This document shows positions 25,701 to 40,700 of a stretch of DNA of 64,000 bases, in pieces. Below the pieces are notes generated by a model that did no database searches, was not told the origin of the DNA, and was given only the letters and a program-made list of their open reading frames with translations. This stretch comes from Gordionus sp. m RMFG-2023. Lineage: Eukaryota > Nematomorpha > Gordioida > Chordodea > Parachordodidae. The stretch spans positions 14,175,561 through 14,239,560 of the forward strand of contig NC_088775.1 in assembly GCF_954871325.1 (NCBI RefSeq), read 5' to 3'. Both the position numbers and the translations under genes were made by a program. The number at the start of each line of letters is the position of its first letter. Within the stretch, counting starts at the first letter, position 1.

Positions 25701-28700
25701 ACTTGGTTAGGAGGATTTACGAATTCGCTAATAGATTTGAACTTTAAATTATTTTCGTCTTGTTTAGAAAGGGATTGAGATGATCGACGAAGAGTCATAG
25801 ATGGTGGTGCTAAATGATCCCTAGATATATTTTTACCTCTAGCCCGGGTAGTTGGAACCATCAAAAAATTACTTTTTGGAACGTGGTCTATAATATTATC
25901 CCCTTTATTAACGTCTTGAACCTGAACCCTTAGAACTGAATACCTATTAGGACAAGTTGAATGTCTTCTTAGTATGTTAGGAGAGGTTGAATGTTTTAAA
26001 CTTCGATAACTATAACGCTGATGACTTTTTTTTAGTCCTAGCGATGAATCAAAATTTGGGGAGAAGGCTTGTTTACGATTGGATGCGAATCTTTTATATT
26101 ATTTTTAAAAAAGCTGTGAACAAAATGCAAATAAAAAAAAATCACATCAACATTAAAAATATATTATACTGTGATAACAATATTATAAATTCAAGTAGTT
26201 TACAATGGGTAATCTTTAGAACTATGGATATCATCATCTCCAATACTTGAAAAATTACTGTATGAGTTAGGTAATATTGAGTTCGACGATTGATGGCTAA
26301 AGTTCTGGGATCCTAAATCTTTCCCAGGTATCAATGATTGAATCTAAAAATAGTTTTTAAAAAATATATATTGCTTCACTAATTTATATGCTTATAACCT
26401 TGACTAATGGTATTTTTGTCTCTGTTCTAATATAAGGTTTAAATCGATTTGATCCCGAATATATGGAATCGTAAGAAATGGACTTATTAAGAGTTTGAGA
26501 TGAGACCATGTTCTGACGTTTAAATTGAAGCCTGATATTTTCAATTTTCGGGGACGTTTGAGGGGTAGCAGCGGTGTGAGTGATTAATGGAGCAAGTATA
26601 CCAGGATTTTGGACCTCAATAAAAACGTATTTTGTGTTCGGGTCGTTTAACTGAAACTTTGGAAGCGATAAGGGACGATTATAATCCCGCATTACATCTA
26701 AATATTTGATCCCTTTTAGATTTAAATGTAATAATCATAATTAAATTTAAGGGTTAATAATATTTGACGCTGGTCAATCGTCAAACAGCGAATGATAATA
26801 TTCTTATCTAAGTGTAAATAATATTTGACGCAATCGCTAAAAGACAAAATATTATTAAAACTAATAATGACCATTTTTATTATTGCTCGGATCTGGAACC
26901 GCTAGGGTAGTGCCCGTTTCACATTCAAACTATCTAACCGTTGAGCCACACCCGAAACTCCAAAACAATTTTAAAAAAAATGTAATATAAGGAAAATTTA
27001 TAACGTTATTAGAAAATTTAAAAACACCTAAAAACCCAATACTTCCCGAAGCTAAATATAATAATCCATAATTGAGACATAAAAAGTTAACATACTAATA
27101 TTTAAAAAATTATATAAATATACTTCAAATCGAAAAAATAATTTATTACCATTTGGGGTTACAGGTTTGTAGGCTGAAGATTTATTGCTATCTCCCGATA
27201 AGCTTCTTTCATCCTAATATTTATAATTATTAAAATATTAATATTTAAAAAAAATAGGTTATAATACTTTAGATATTTTAAATTAATTTAGAAAAGGATT
27301 AGAAAATCCAAAAACTATAAAACAAATTTTTTCTTTTAAACCAGAACCCAATAAAGTAAATGTTACAAGAATTATAGAGAAAAGGGAAGGATAGAATAGA
27401 ATTTTAACATCCATTTTATTTTATAAGTATATAATTTTAAATTGTGCATTGCCAATTCCAGGGCCCCTAACAGTTATGTAAAACAGTTGCGTGTCGGTTA
27501 CACTGTGTTATTTAATATGGTTTGTTTCGATTCGGTTTGTTTTTTGATAATCAAATAATTTATCGTGAAAAGTTTATTGAATTTAAATTAGAAATAATAA
27601 ATAATGTTCAAAATAAAGAAACTTAAGATTAATTTTTTTTTTAAAAAAAACTGCGAACATTTTGAAGAAGTTATAAAAATGTTAGATAAAATTTGTTTGG
27701 ATGTGAAAAAAAATAAATAAGGAAAAACAGCAAGATATTTACCGGAAATAACTCCACAAAAAAAATGAAAATGAAAGTTAAGAAATTTAAAAAGTCTTTT
27801 AATTTACATTAAATATTTTTGGATTACTCGATTTGAACAAAAATTAATAGTAATATTATTCGATTCGCACAAAAATGAACACTAAACTATTCGATTAGTT
27901 TACGAATCGAATATTTAATTATCGATTTTTGGGAGCCTAATTATACTATTTGTAAATCGGTGTGCTGTAACAATTACAAAATGTTTAGTTTATAATCAAA
28001 TTTATACGAAAAAAAACCTCATTAATAAAAAGGAAAATTTCTTAGTAGTGGTGTTTGATTTAAATTGCTCGTATTTTTTTACGTATAACAAGAATTGGAC
28101 TTAAGTTTTTTCAAAATGGAGGTTATGTGTTAAGCCCAAAATCTTTGGGAAATAGATTTTCGGGCTGAGTCCGAGTTGTGCTAAATATTATTAGGCCAGG
28201 GCCTTAGTGGGAAATTTTTTAAGCTTCGAATTAAGCAAATATATAGCTTTTTTCTTCATAAAATAAATATATTATGGGCATGGGGAAAGAAATTATAAGC
28301 TGGCACCAAAAACCCCAAACAAAAATTTCCCCGCGCGCCAATCTTATAAGTCTACTATTTAAAAAAAATATTAATCACAGTAAAAAGATGTATAGAAGAA
28401 TTTGATTGTAAAAATTAATAGTTTACTCCTTGAAATCCTTCGACCAATATAGCTACTAATAAATTAAACAAAACATAATTTCCAAAAGTCATCAGTGCTA
28501 TAAAGTAGAGAGCAGCCCATTGTGAAGTTTCATTCATACCATTAAATAATACAACGTTCCAATCTTCCTGCGTCAGAATCTTAATATAATGTTAAATTAA
28601 ACATACAAATACTTATTCCTGATAATTATTAATATTTATTATAATTTACCCTGCATTAACTGTTAAAGTAATCACAATTGAAATTAAAATTATCACGGTG

Positions 28701-31700
28701 ATTTAAATAGATTGTTAAATTTTTTTAAAAGGGGGATCCATGAGCCCCAATCAATCTTAGCTCTCTTTTTATCGAATATCTTAAGAAATTATTAGCCTTG
28801 AGGGATAAACATTTAAGAGATCATGATATTGCATAATTTTTAACCTTTCACAGATGATATAGCCGAATGAAGCCAACTTATTGAAGTTATCTAATAAAAA
28901 AATACTTACTATTGCAATTCTCTGGGGTGAATAAATAAATATTTAATTGTGTCACAAAAATTATTATCATGTCACATACAAAACTCTATATTAAAAGAAA
29001 ACTTAATAATGTTTTATTAATAACCTGAAAAACAGTAACTAGAGACCAAAGCAATGAATCGAAGTTTTTTCTATCGCATATTTTTTTACCATCTTCAACA
29101 TATTTACAAAATTTGCAACCAAACAAATTCATTCCTAAAATACTTATATAATGAAAAAACACATAAAAAATATAACTAAAATTTTTAAATCATAATGGGG
29201 TATAAATGATCTCTCTTTTTAGTCAATCATATAAAAACAAATGTAATTTTATTTTTAAATGATCAAAATTTTATCTTCAATAATTGAACTTTGTTGCCTA
29301 TAATTTAATTTGAGAACGCCTAAATTATTTTATAATTTGTTTATTATGTTACCGACAATGTAGATATTTGGAGAATGTGTCCAATATTAAAAAAAATAGC
29401 CTGAAATTAATAGGGTAGATATTTTACATATGTTTGAATCAATTTCCGGCAAATATAAGATTCTTTAAATTTAAAAATAAACCCGCTAAATAATTATTTT
29501 AAAATAATTTGTTGAGCGGTGTTTTTAAATTTGAAGACCTGGTTTTCTTAAAATGTATTCAAATAACGTTTAAAATATCTATTTTATAAATTTCGAACAA
29601 CTTGGCCATAAATTGTTGAGTTATTTTTAATTATTTTAAAATTATATTAATTGATCTATTCAGGTAGTAATATATGCAAGAAATATTTTTGGGGGCAACT
29701 AAGGTTTCGTTTATAGTAAACGACATCACTGGAAAAGCAAGCAAATAATAGGTAAAATTTACATTCTACCGCGATTTAATTCATTTCATCGCATCGCGCA
29801 TTCATTATAAATTTTATTATAAATTTTACCTATTTGCTTGCTCTTAAAAAAATACCCTGTGATGCGCGTTTACTATAAATTAGGCCTATTCAAAAACGAA
29901 TTCGAATCGAATAGTGCATTATTCATATTCGATTCGTTTAAACGAATCGAATAATTTACTATTTAAATTCGTACGAATAAAATCTACTATTTGTATTCGA
30001 TTCGAATTATTCGAATATTTCAAATAATTCGAATTAATTTTTTTAATAAAATAAATAAAAGGAATATTATGATTTATAAATAATTTTAATAAATTATCCT
30101 TAAAATTAATTTTTTTTGAAGAATTTGGTGTAGACTTTAAAAAAAATAATTTTATTATTTTTTTTACTAAGGTGTGAATGAAACCTATTATAATGATCAA
30201 TAAGAGGAGATGTTGTTTTGCCTTTACATTTTATAATACTCTTGCAATGATTGCAAGCAGCCTTTTCACTATCTTTAAGGATTTGATATTGATCCCATAT
30301 GATTGCTCTCTTTTGTGAGGAAATTTTCTCATCTTCAACATCAAGCATAATTTCATCAGAAGCAATCTCCTCTAACATAATTAGGCTAGCTAACAATAAT
30401 TATTGTAGAAATGTAATATATTTTTATGTACCTCTGGTTTGTGTAATTTTTAATATAATTTATTATGAGATTCAAAAAATAAACTTTTCGTGAGATTCAA
30501 AAAATGTGGCAAATAAAAATTTAAATTTTCACTTCAGAAATTTTTAAATTTGTGCTAGAATTTTTATAAACACAAACACATCACCTGTCCGAATGGCAGG
30601 TCAACAAATAGAAATGACAAATGTTAGATTTATTAAACAATTTATTAAATATTACGAATAATTCGTTTTATTCGAATCGAATAAATGATTATTCGTATTC
30701 AGATAAACAAATAATTTATTATTAGTATTCGTAATTATTCGATTAGATTCGAATTATTCGAATCGAATCTAATATTCGAATTATTTTTGAATAGGCCTAC
30801 TATAAATGAATAAAATAATGACAAAATATTTTATTTATTTTTTATAAAAAAAGTCATTATAACCAAATTTTTATAATAAAAATAAACCGATATAATAGTT
30901 TATTAAATAAGATAAGATTAATTTTTGTGTGTTTTAAAATAAATCCAGCTAAATTGGATATTCTATATCTTGAAGTAGGAAATTTATATTTAAAAAAAAT
31001 ATGTCTGTCTTTTATTTTTAAACCTTGTATATTTTTGAGTAGAATACTAAAAATTTAATTTAAATTTGTAAATTTAAATTTTGTATAAATTTGTCGTTAT
31101 TGGTTATATATTTTTTTACAAATATATATACCCTTTTATTTCACCTTCATTTTTATGGATATATTATTTCAAGTTCATAAACATAAAAATTTATCTAATT
31201 ATTTAAAATAATATAACACATCTCTCAAAAAAAATTTAGACACTGGCAGGATAAATTTAATGCCTATTTTTCGAGATTATCTTGATGGGAATATATAATG
31301 TCTTTCTTGTTTATGTTAGGGTTGGGGTTTGGAAAAGCATGCTGATAGTGACTTATGGTTCAAACTATAACAAATTCATACCTGAAGATAAATATGAAAA
31401 GGATGAGCAGCATAAAAAATGTGGCAACATTGTCCATTATCTTAAGCATAACCAATAATTGTCTTTGCAAAGCCGGCATAAATCGAATCAATTTTAAAAT
31501 ACGCAGTAACCGAAATGTTCGTAAAACCGAGAGGCCGCTGTCTCCGGATTGCGTTAACTCAATAACACTAAAAGGATTAAACATAAATTTTACTGTTGAA
31601 ATATTATTATTGAAAAATAACGCAATGGTGATTAACATAATTATCTTAAATAACAAAATAATATTGTAAGCTTCAGCTTCACGATATTTAACAATCTATA

Positions 31701-34700
31701 ATCTAAGTAAAACCTATATAATTATAAATTTATTATAAAGGATAGGGAATGGATACATAATAATTATAGAATTATAATTATAAACGATTATACCTTAGAA
31801 TAACTATGAAGCCATCAAAAATGTTAAAACCAATTTTGATATAATCGTAAATTCCATATGCCGATAATTTTAGAATCATTTCGATGGCAAATAAAACTGT
31901 GAAAACAAAGTTGCTGTATTCCAGTATCTTGGTTAATTCTTTAGGCTGTATGAATTATATAAATTTAAAAAGTTTCTCAAGAAAAAATATAGTAGACACT
32001 TATTATTACTATACTATTATTAAAACAAAAATTGGCTAGTTTGTATACTTAGTTTGTAAATTAACCTCTAGCAAGTTTTTAGCTAAGTTTAGATATTAGC
32101 CGTAACGTATATACCTTTAATAAAATGTACCTGATTGTGATATTCGATTCCCATACTAAGCGTATTGATTAATATAGCGAACAATATACCCCTTTGAAAT
32201 AATTTAGAGTCAACGAAATAACGGATAGTCTTTTGAACCGATAAAAAGCCATTTTTAAAATTATGACAACATGTCTCGCTTTCTTTGGTGCTCTTTAAAA
32301 AAAATAAAATAATATTTTTAATTTCCGGGTTTGGTTTAATGATGTGTTGGATGCAGGTGAAAAGAAATATATGAAATACTCTTAGATCTCAATTATAGTG
32401 AAAGCGTTATGTTCAAGCGTTGCGTTATTTACAAAATCAAGCCAATAAATAAGTATGTTAGAAATATGGAAACGCTATGATGATAATGTTATGATAAAAT
32501 TTGAAAAAGTATGTTGCGGCATAAAATTATTGGGGGCCATAAAAAAAATCTATTTATTTGTTATAAATAAAGTTATGTTTTTAACATTTTGTTAGATGAT
32601 ATTATCAAATGTAAAGAAAAATGGCATATTTAGTTTAAGTTTACTTGCATTTTGGTAGTGTTATTTAGGTATGTCTGGACTAAATTGCAATCTTGATTAT
32701 TTTATAGAAGTAAAAATAGATATATAATTATATTTCTATGAAAAAAATAATTGTTTTAAATCAAACTTTTGAGATCCATGGTATTTAATGAAGTCGTATC
32801 ATGATTTTCAATAACTTCGAGGTTTGTATTAAAGATTTTTCTATAAAATACGAAATAATAAAATTTAGTTTGTTGGGTAAAAAATTTTTTAAATTATTTT
32901 TCTATACAAGCAATCATACTTGGATTGGTATTAATCTCAGTACTTTTTTAAAAATGAAACTTCTAGTATATCAATTTTAATTTTTTTTTTGATTAACTAA
33001 TAGAGGATATGTGGCAAAAATGGTCATGTTTCAAGACTGGCCACCACCCTTTAAAGTTTCATCTATTGTATCAATTCTTCTCAAAATTTGTCAAAATATT
33101 GTATATTTATGATATGTATCTTACCTAAATTCATTTATTGAATAGAGCAATCTAATAACAAAATATTATAATGATCTGTTTTTAGTACCCCTTTCTAGAA
33201 AAATTATGTTATACATTTATTTTTGTGTGAATTACTAATTTAAAATACTGATATTTTATATTATCCTTAGGCATATAGCATTATTTACACAAAAAAAAAA
33301 TTCGATCTTACAAGTTTTATTTAATATTATACATATAAAGGTATTTAATAATAAAAGTCAGGTGAGTATTTTCTGGCCAAGTATTGACTGCCCAACACTC
33401 ATACATTCACACTTTCATATTAAAAAGAAAGGCTTGTAAAACAACATTTGATGAAGATGCAAATGATGAACATTCAATCGGCAATTGATGGTATAATGAA
33501 TTTAATATTCATAGAACAACTTTAAGAAAAGTAATACAAAGAGACTCTGCAATATCCCCATATTGAATGGAATTCAAATAGATTAATATTCATCAAACCT
33601 CATGAGGAAATTTTAAAAGATTATATAATATAAGCTAGCAAATCATTTTTGGGGTTTAGCATAAAATATTTAAAACTTATAAATATGTCAAAAACTTTTT
33701 TAATAATATTAATTACATATTTGAATTATCTGTTAGATAATTAATGATGATAGATTTATTAATTTTATACCATTTTTTAAATGATATTAATTATATAATA
33801 GTACCTGTTAAATAATTAGTTATCATAAATTTAATTATATAAATTTTTACGTTAAATGATTTATTTGTTGATAAGAATATATGCATATGATTTTGAAATA
33901 TACGAGCTAGTTTCCTAAATCTAAAGAAGAATAATGATGAGTGCCTGTGCATTATATGCATGAATGAATATTTAAAACAAGAAAGGGGAAGACTGGATTA
34001 AATACATTCATTGTGAAAAATGAGCTCCAATGACATATAATAATACCTAGACTGACGATTCATTCATTAAAATGCATTTTTAAGCGTCGTTAAAAGCAAA
34101 TCAGCTGGACCCGCCATTTTGGTAACCTTTATAATAATTATTTTCATGTTAAAAACGAATATTAAATTGATAACTTACTTTCTTATTATCTCGATGATCA
34201 GGCAATTCTTTAATAAAGTTTGCATCAGATATAATATAAAATTAGGCTCTCGTTTAAAATTTTAATATTTATTACAGTAACCAAGATGGCGTCTCTAGCT
34301 GATTTGTATTGATGTACACTTTTAATGAATGAATCGTCAGTCTAGGTATTATTATATGTCATTGATGAGCTCATGCTAAAAGTACTAATAATATTGAGCT
34401 ATTTACTGTGAAAAATAATTATATTATGATTTTCTCATTTATATATTAATAAAAAAACTTTCATTTATATAATAATAAAAAAAACTTTCATTCTTGTTGT
34501 GAATTCATGATGATTGTCTAATTAAATTTATTAAACATCATAAATTTTTAAAATTATGATGTTTAAAAATATGTAGATAATTAAGATAATAAAAAATATT
34601 ACAAACAGGATAATTCATTTCACATAAAAAATTCATTTATTCACACCAAATAAAACACGGATATTAAATGTATTAAACCATGATCAATAAAACATAACAT

Positions 34701-37700
34701 ACATGTTGGGTAGTTAAACATTATATAATATTCTATTCTATATACATATATAATCATTATAAAACATAATTAATAAATATACTAATTCATAATATATAAA
34801 TAATATATCACCATATATTCATACAAATATTTCCATTATATCAATATTATCTATATATGTATTATAATGCAATACATACATCAATACTACAATATAAAGA
34901 TAATTAAGATATATTATTAAATATATAAGTCTGATGAAAATTGAGATATTATATTAATATTATTAATTAAAATAGTGAATAATTTGGTTTTTAAATATTT
35001 AAAAAATGAAGAGATATTAACCCAGGTTCTTTTACATATATTTTATATTGTAATATATCATATTTTAATAAAATTCTTTACATACCATATTTTGATTGAT
35101 GAATAACAATTTAAACATAACCTCATCTAGCTCAAATTTTTGACAAAGATTAAAAATTGGGCTAGACATTGATATTAAATTTGTTTGCTTAAAAACAATT
35201 CTTAATCTCTTTTTTTTAAATATATCATATTTATAATAAAATTCTTAAATATCATGGCCAGTATTTTAAAATTAACACTAAACAACATCGTTAGCGTTAC
35301 AGAAATTGGTAGGCCATGTATTAAATAATACATACCCACGTTAAGTGAGATTTACATAAAATGAAACATCTCCTTATCGTTGGTTTATAATATGATGAAT
35401 GTATATAGTAAACGTATATATATTCTAATAGCATAGAGTAGTGTTGCTAAAAACACGATTTTTAAAAACGGCCCGTTTAAGATTATAATTAAAATAATAT
35501 GTAAGCCTCAAGATTTTGCAAATAGATGTCCAAACCTTTTTTTCATATATAAGCAAAATCTCTAGGTTTACATAATATTATTCTGGTTATAATTTTAATC
35601 GGGCGTTTTTAAAAAATTGACCCCAATCGGGCTTTTTAATAACACCAGCATAGAGCACATAAATTGCGAATTTTTGGAATTTTTATATGTGCATTCCTCT
35701 AGATTTATGCAAAAAATTTAAATAAAAATTAATAATAGTTCAAAAATTGTTAAATTGTATTAAATTCCTAGTGGGTAGGCTAAGCCAGAATCGTCACAGG
35801 GGGGGGGGGGGGGGTACACAGGAGCTCGAGCCAAAAAATTTAAAAGCCACCTAAAAAGTGTAAATTTTTTTGAGAAATAATTTAAAAAAAGGTCATTTTG
35901 AAATTATCTTTAAAAAAAGTTATTTTGAAAATATTAGCTAAAAATCAAAGATATTAGATAAAAGTTATTTTCAAAAATATTGTCTAAAAAAATCAGGTAA
36001 TTTTAAAAAAAAAATTTTGAGGCCCCTGTGTAAAAGTTACTGAGGCTACTGGGTCTATCCAAGAACGAATCGAAAAGAATGAATTGACAAGAACGAAACA
36101 AATAGAAACAAATAAATAATTTATCATATTAAATCAACGAATGAATAATTAGAATCGAATATGAATAGTAAATTTTGTCTTTCATAAACGAATAGTTTTC
36201 ATATTAGTTTTTGAATAGGCCTAATAGGGGATACTCTATACATGTTGAAGTTTATTTCCGATCATGTCAGATGTTTCAAATTTAAGCGCTCTCAGTCAAA
36301 TAATTTAAAAATTGAGATAATTAGAATCCCCAAAGTTTCTATATGGCGCCATGACAATATATCGCATATACCTAAATTATTATATTTAATCATTACCTTT
36401 TAGGCAATATGGGAACGTCTAATATATGATTCATATCCTAAATAAAATATATTGTTTTTAGTTATATAAAAATAAATTAAATAAAAAGATATTTACTCAG
36501 GGTATCGTTATGTTTAAAGGTCCGGGTTCACTCTGGTTCTTAATTTAAAATATTAAAACTTGTGTTAATTTCCGTTTCGTTCCGGTTTAGAAATTCATAT
36601 CGGTCATTTTGTTCCAGTTTTTGTAAATTTTTAATATTTTTATCGCGGTTCGATTTGATTCGACACCCTGGTAGCGAAAATGTCATTTTTATCCAAAAAA
36701 AACCTGGTTTATATCGATAAATTTTACTGTAACGTTTGATTTTGGAGTATTTAAATATGAAGATGGGCCAAGAGCTTGTGATACGCGAGGCGAATATTTA
36801 CCTTCAATGTCAGAAGGCTCAGGACTGGCAACAGGCGCGTTCAACTTATAAACTTGTAAATGATATTTATCATTTGTATTATCATTAATTTTTTTGTCTT
36901 CGTTATCATCACTCGCATTAATCCTACTTATTAAATATTGTTTCTGAACTTCAGTTATGTGCTGTCTTTGCAGCATCCTGGCGTACCGTCGATTTCTAAA
37001 ATTTTTGAAGACCCGAATGAATTTACGTTTCGACTTGCGATACAAATGTGCCAAATATTTTAAAATTTCAGCGTAACAACTCTTAGGTTCGGAATTGCTA
37101 GCCATGGTGAGCGTACTCAGTGATCTGTTTTGTTTTCGTTCTATCTTCATTTTCTCCATCTCTCTGCGCTTGGTTTCGGAAAATTGAGTGGCTATGACTA
37201 CCAAACACAGATTTATCATGAAAAAAGATCCCAGCACAATTAGTAATACGAAATACAACCAATCCCAAAACGAATGAGCGTCTTGAATGTAATACATGAT
37301 ATCGGTCCAACCTTCTAAGCTTATTACCTATAAAATGTTTCACGGTTTAAAAAATATATATGATTTTTATCTATAAAATTTAAATTATACCAAAAATATG
37401 GCGATCCAGGCTAGCCCTATATTATCGAATGAGAGAGCTCCATGATAAGGATTCTGGTTACTTGGTTTGCATTTACTATAATATTGATTCCAATTAATAC
37501 AGCTTGAATTAGAGGATATATGGTCGGGGAAAAGGGTGGCAGTAGCCGAACATTCTTTATCATCATATCTACATTTTTTTTAAAGGTTAATTAATATAAA
37601 TAAATAGATAAAAATAAATAAAACATTTTTTTTACCTATATTTAGGGATTTCATAACAATGTTTCATACCATGACCGCCAGAAAGAGTGCAAATGAAATC

Positions 37701-40700
37701 TCCAAAGTTTTGTACATCGGTTTGGTAGAACTTAGGAAAAATGCTTCTGTGATTGAGTATTTAATATTGTTATAAAATAAAATGATATATTGTAAAAAAA
37801 CAAATATTAACTACGAAAAAAATATGAAATAAGATTGCTCTCAATAAGGAATACTTATTTTTTATTAAATTGCTATTTTGCAATTAAAGGTCTGAAAATG
37901 ACAAAATTCTCAGGGCTGGCCGGTTGAAATTTAGTTTTTTGACCGGCCCGTCCAAGTTTTGGCATGGCCCGGTTCCAATTCCATTTTTTCTGATTTTTCA
38001 AATCAAGATATATCCCGTGAAAAAAAATATCCAATAATGACGAGGATGTAAGTTTTATGAGTTCCTTATTAAAGAAATAAACACAAAATATAGGAAAAGG
38101 AAATCGTATTTATGAATGAATGACCATACACTCAAATATAATATTTTAACAAAATTAGGCTTTAGAAGAATTTTTTCCATTCTCTATTAAGCGCGACTAG
38201 CATCTCTACTTTGCTAGCCCGGTTGGTTAATTTTTTTGCTTGGCTCGGCACAATTAATTTTTTAATCGAGCGGGGCATTACAGATCTCTACTTGCGATTT
38301 AAATAATATTTTATTTTTAATATTAATTAATTCAAATAATTTTTATTTTATTGCATATCAAAGATATTGACTCTTTTGCGATCATCGAAATTATTTTAAT
38401 GAAAAAGTAAAGTCTCAATTATATTTTTTTAACAAAAATAACCGCAACAGCCACTTAATACTTTTTTAGGGGATTTTAAATGTTTTAAATTTAGAACCTT
38501 GAAAATCTTTTCATTGACTTTAATTGGTGTTGGTAAACGACTCGAATATTTAAAAACGGTTAATCCAATATTTAGCCAAAATATATTACGCAAGTCTGAA
38601 GATTTTGCTCATAAATAACAAAAGGTTTGGACATCTATTAAAGAAATCTCGAGACTTGCCTAATATTATTGAGTAATGATGCACGTTAAACGTTATTGAT
38701 TTTTTGTATGTTTTATTAAAATTTGATCCTTATATAAAAAAATTTATGATTTTGAAAAGCTTATGTGGCCTAGTAGGTTCAGTACGTGTGCTACAATCCG
38801 ATAGTTCTGGGTTCAAATCCAACAAGGGGAAATTTTTTTATGCCAACTTGGTAATTACCTCCTTGAGGGATGATAAATAGTAGCGGACTCTACAAAGTGA
38901 TTCCGTCAATTATATATTTTTTAAAAATACGCCTTATTACATTTTAATAAACTTTGGTCGTTGTTTAGCAAGTGGTCTAACGTCATATATCATTACCCAA
39001 TATATTTTGGCTAAAGTTCTAATTCAAAATTGGCTAAATCGAGCATTTAACGACACTAACTTAAATTATGCTATTTCAGTCAAAAGCGTATTTATTTTTA
39101 ATTGATAAAATTTAAAAACCTCGTTATGAAAATGGCCTTTCATAGATGACAACAATTAGCGCTTTTCAAAATGATATTTTTTTTTAAAAAAACTGAAATT
39201 TATATTATAAAAAGAAGTTAACAATTTAACGATTTGTTGACAGCAATAATTTAATTGAAATAAAATGATGAAAAGACCTGTAATAAATTTTTGAAAATAT
39301 ATATACAAATTTTGGTCGAGTGTTAAAATGTTTCCAGATCGATATATAATTATAAATTATATTTTAAAAAAAATAACAATTTAAATAACCGCAAAAAAGA
39401 AACAATTTGGTATAAAAAAAAGGTTATATTTTATTTACTACCCAATAGGTAGAGATATGTTTGGAGGTAATTTTAAAAAACATCTGTTCCGTAACATCCC
39501 GGCCCATAATTGTACGCCTATAATTCCAAATATGAAGAATACGAAGAAACACAATAGCATCACGTTTCCTAGCATAGGTAATGTGTCCAACAAAAGCATA
39601 ACCAATATTCTCATGCCTATGTCATAAATATATATTAGTTATAAAAAAATATAATTAGTTACTGTTTTTAAAAAATGTGACTATTCACTATAACTAGTTT
39701 AATTTAAGAAAGGAAGTAAGGTAAGATCTAAAAAAGTTTTTTATCGATTACAGGTATATAAGTCATTCTAATAACGGCTCTGGTTTCTATTCTTTAAAAT
39801 CTATTGTCTCCATATTAAAAAAATATATATCGTTTTGTTCTGAGATGCTGAATTTTTTCAAAAATAAAGTTTAATTTAGATTTATTATTTATTTTTTTAT
39901 AAATAAATTTAGAAATTTTCTTTAAGAAGAATTTCAGAAATACTGTATTTATAATTAAATTTTATTAAAAGTTAAAATAAATTATTTATATGATCTTTAA
40001 TAAATATAATATCATTCTATCGTTATTCCTCTTTCACTTATACTTTTGTTTAATTTCATTTTCACTTTAAAAGTTTTTTTAATATAGAAATTTATATATT
40101 AATTCATTTTATCGATTTTTTAATAATAGAAGAGTGAAATATTATTATTTATACACCTTTTAAGATATAATATTTTTCTATTGCTTTTTTAAATTTTCTT
40201 TGAAATGTTAAACAGATACATACACTTAGGACAAAACAAAGCTACTTAAGAATTTTTCTTTCTTTCTATATATTGTGCAAATTACATATATTGTGCAAAT
40301 TACCTATATGGTTCAAATTATATATTATCGTCAATTATATTAAATAAACCAAAATTTGTACTTAGTTTATAAATTAAAAACAAAAAATATCCTGAACAAT
40401 TTATTATATTCTTTAAATTACTTGGTATGCGATTTATAGCTCTTAAAGGGCGAAGTACTCGAATAGTTCTGATCGCTGATAAGTTGATGCTATCTGTATT
40501 AGAGGCATATTCTATCAAACTAAATTTTAAAAAGATAAATAAAATATCTATAAAATAATCAGTCAATACACCATGAGTTGATAAGATCTATATGATGGTT
40601 TATGTGGCTTAATATTTTTTAAACAATTTTTAAAAGAAATATTATTAAAATGACAAAAATCTCCTGGACTAAAAGATTCTGGATAATTCTCCGGACCACG

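Noticed and set aside
26886-26956. Functional tRNA gene on the minus strand
   Set aside because: The acceptor stem is mostly wobble pairs and the T stem fails, so it is better described as a tRNA-derived repeat or pseudogene.
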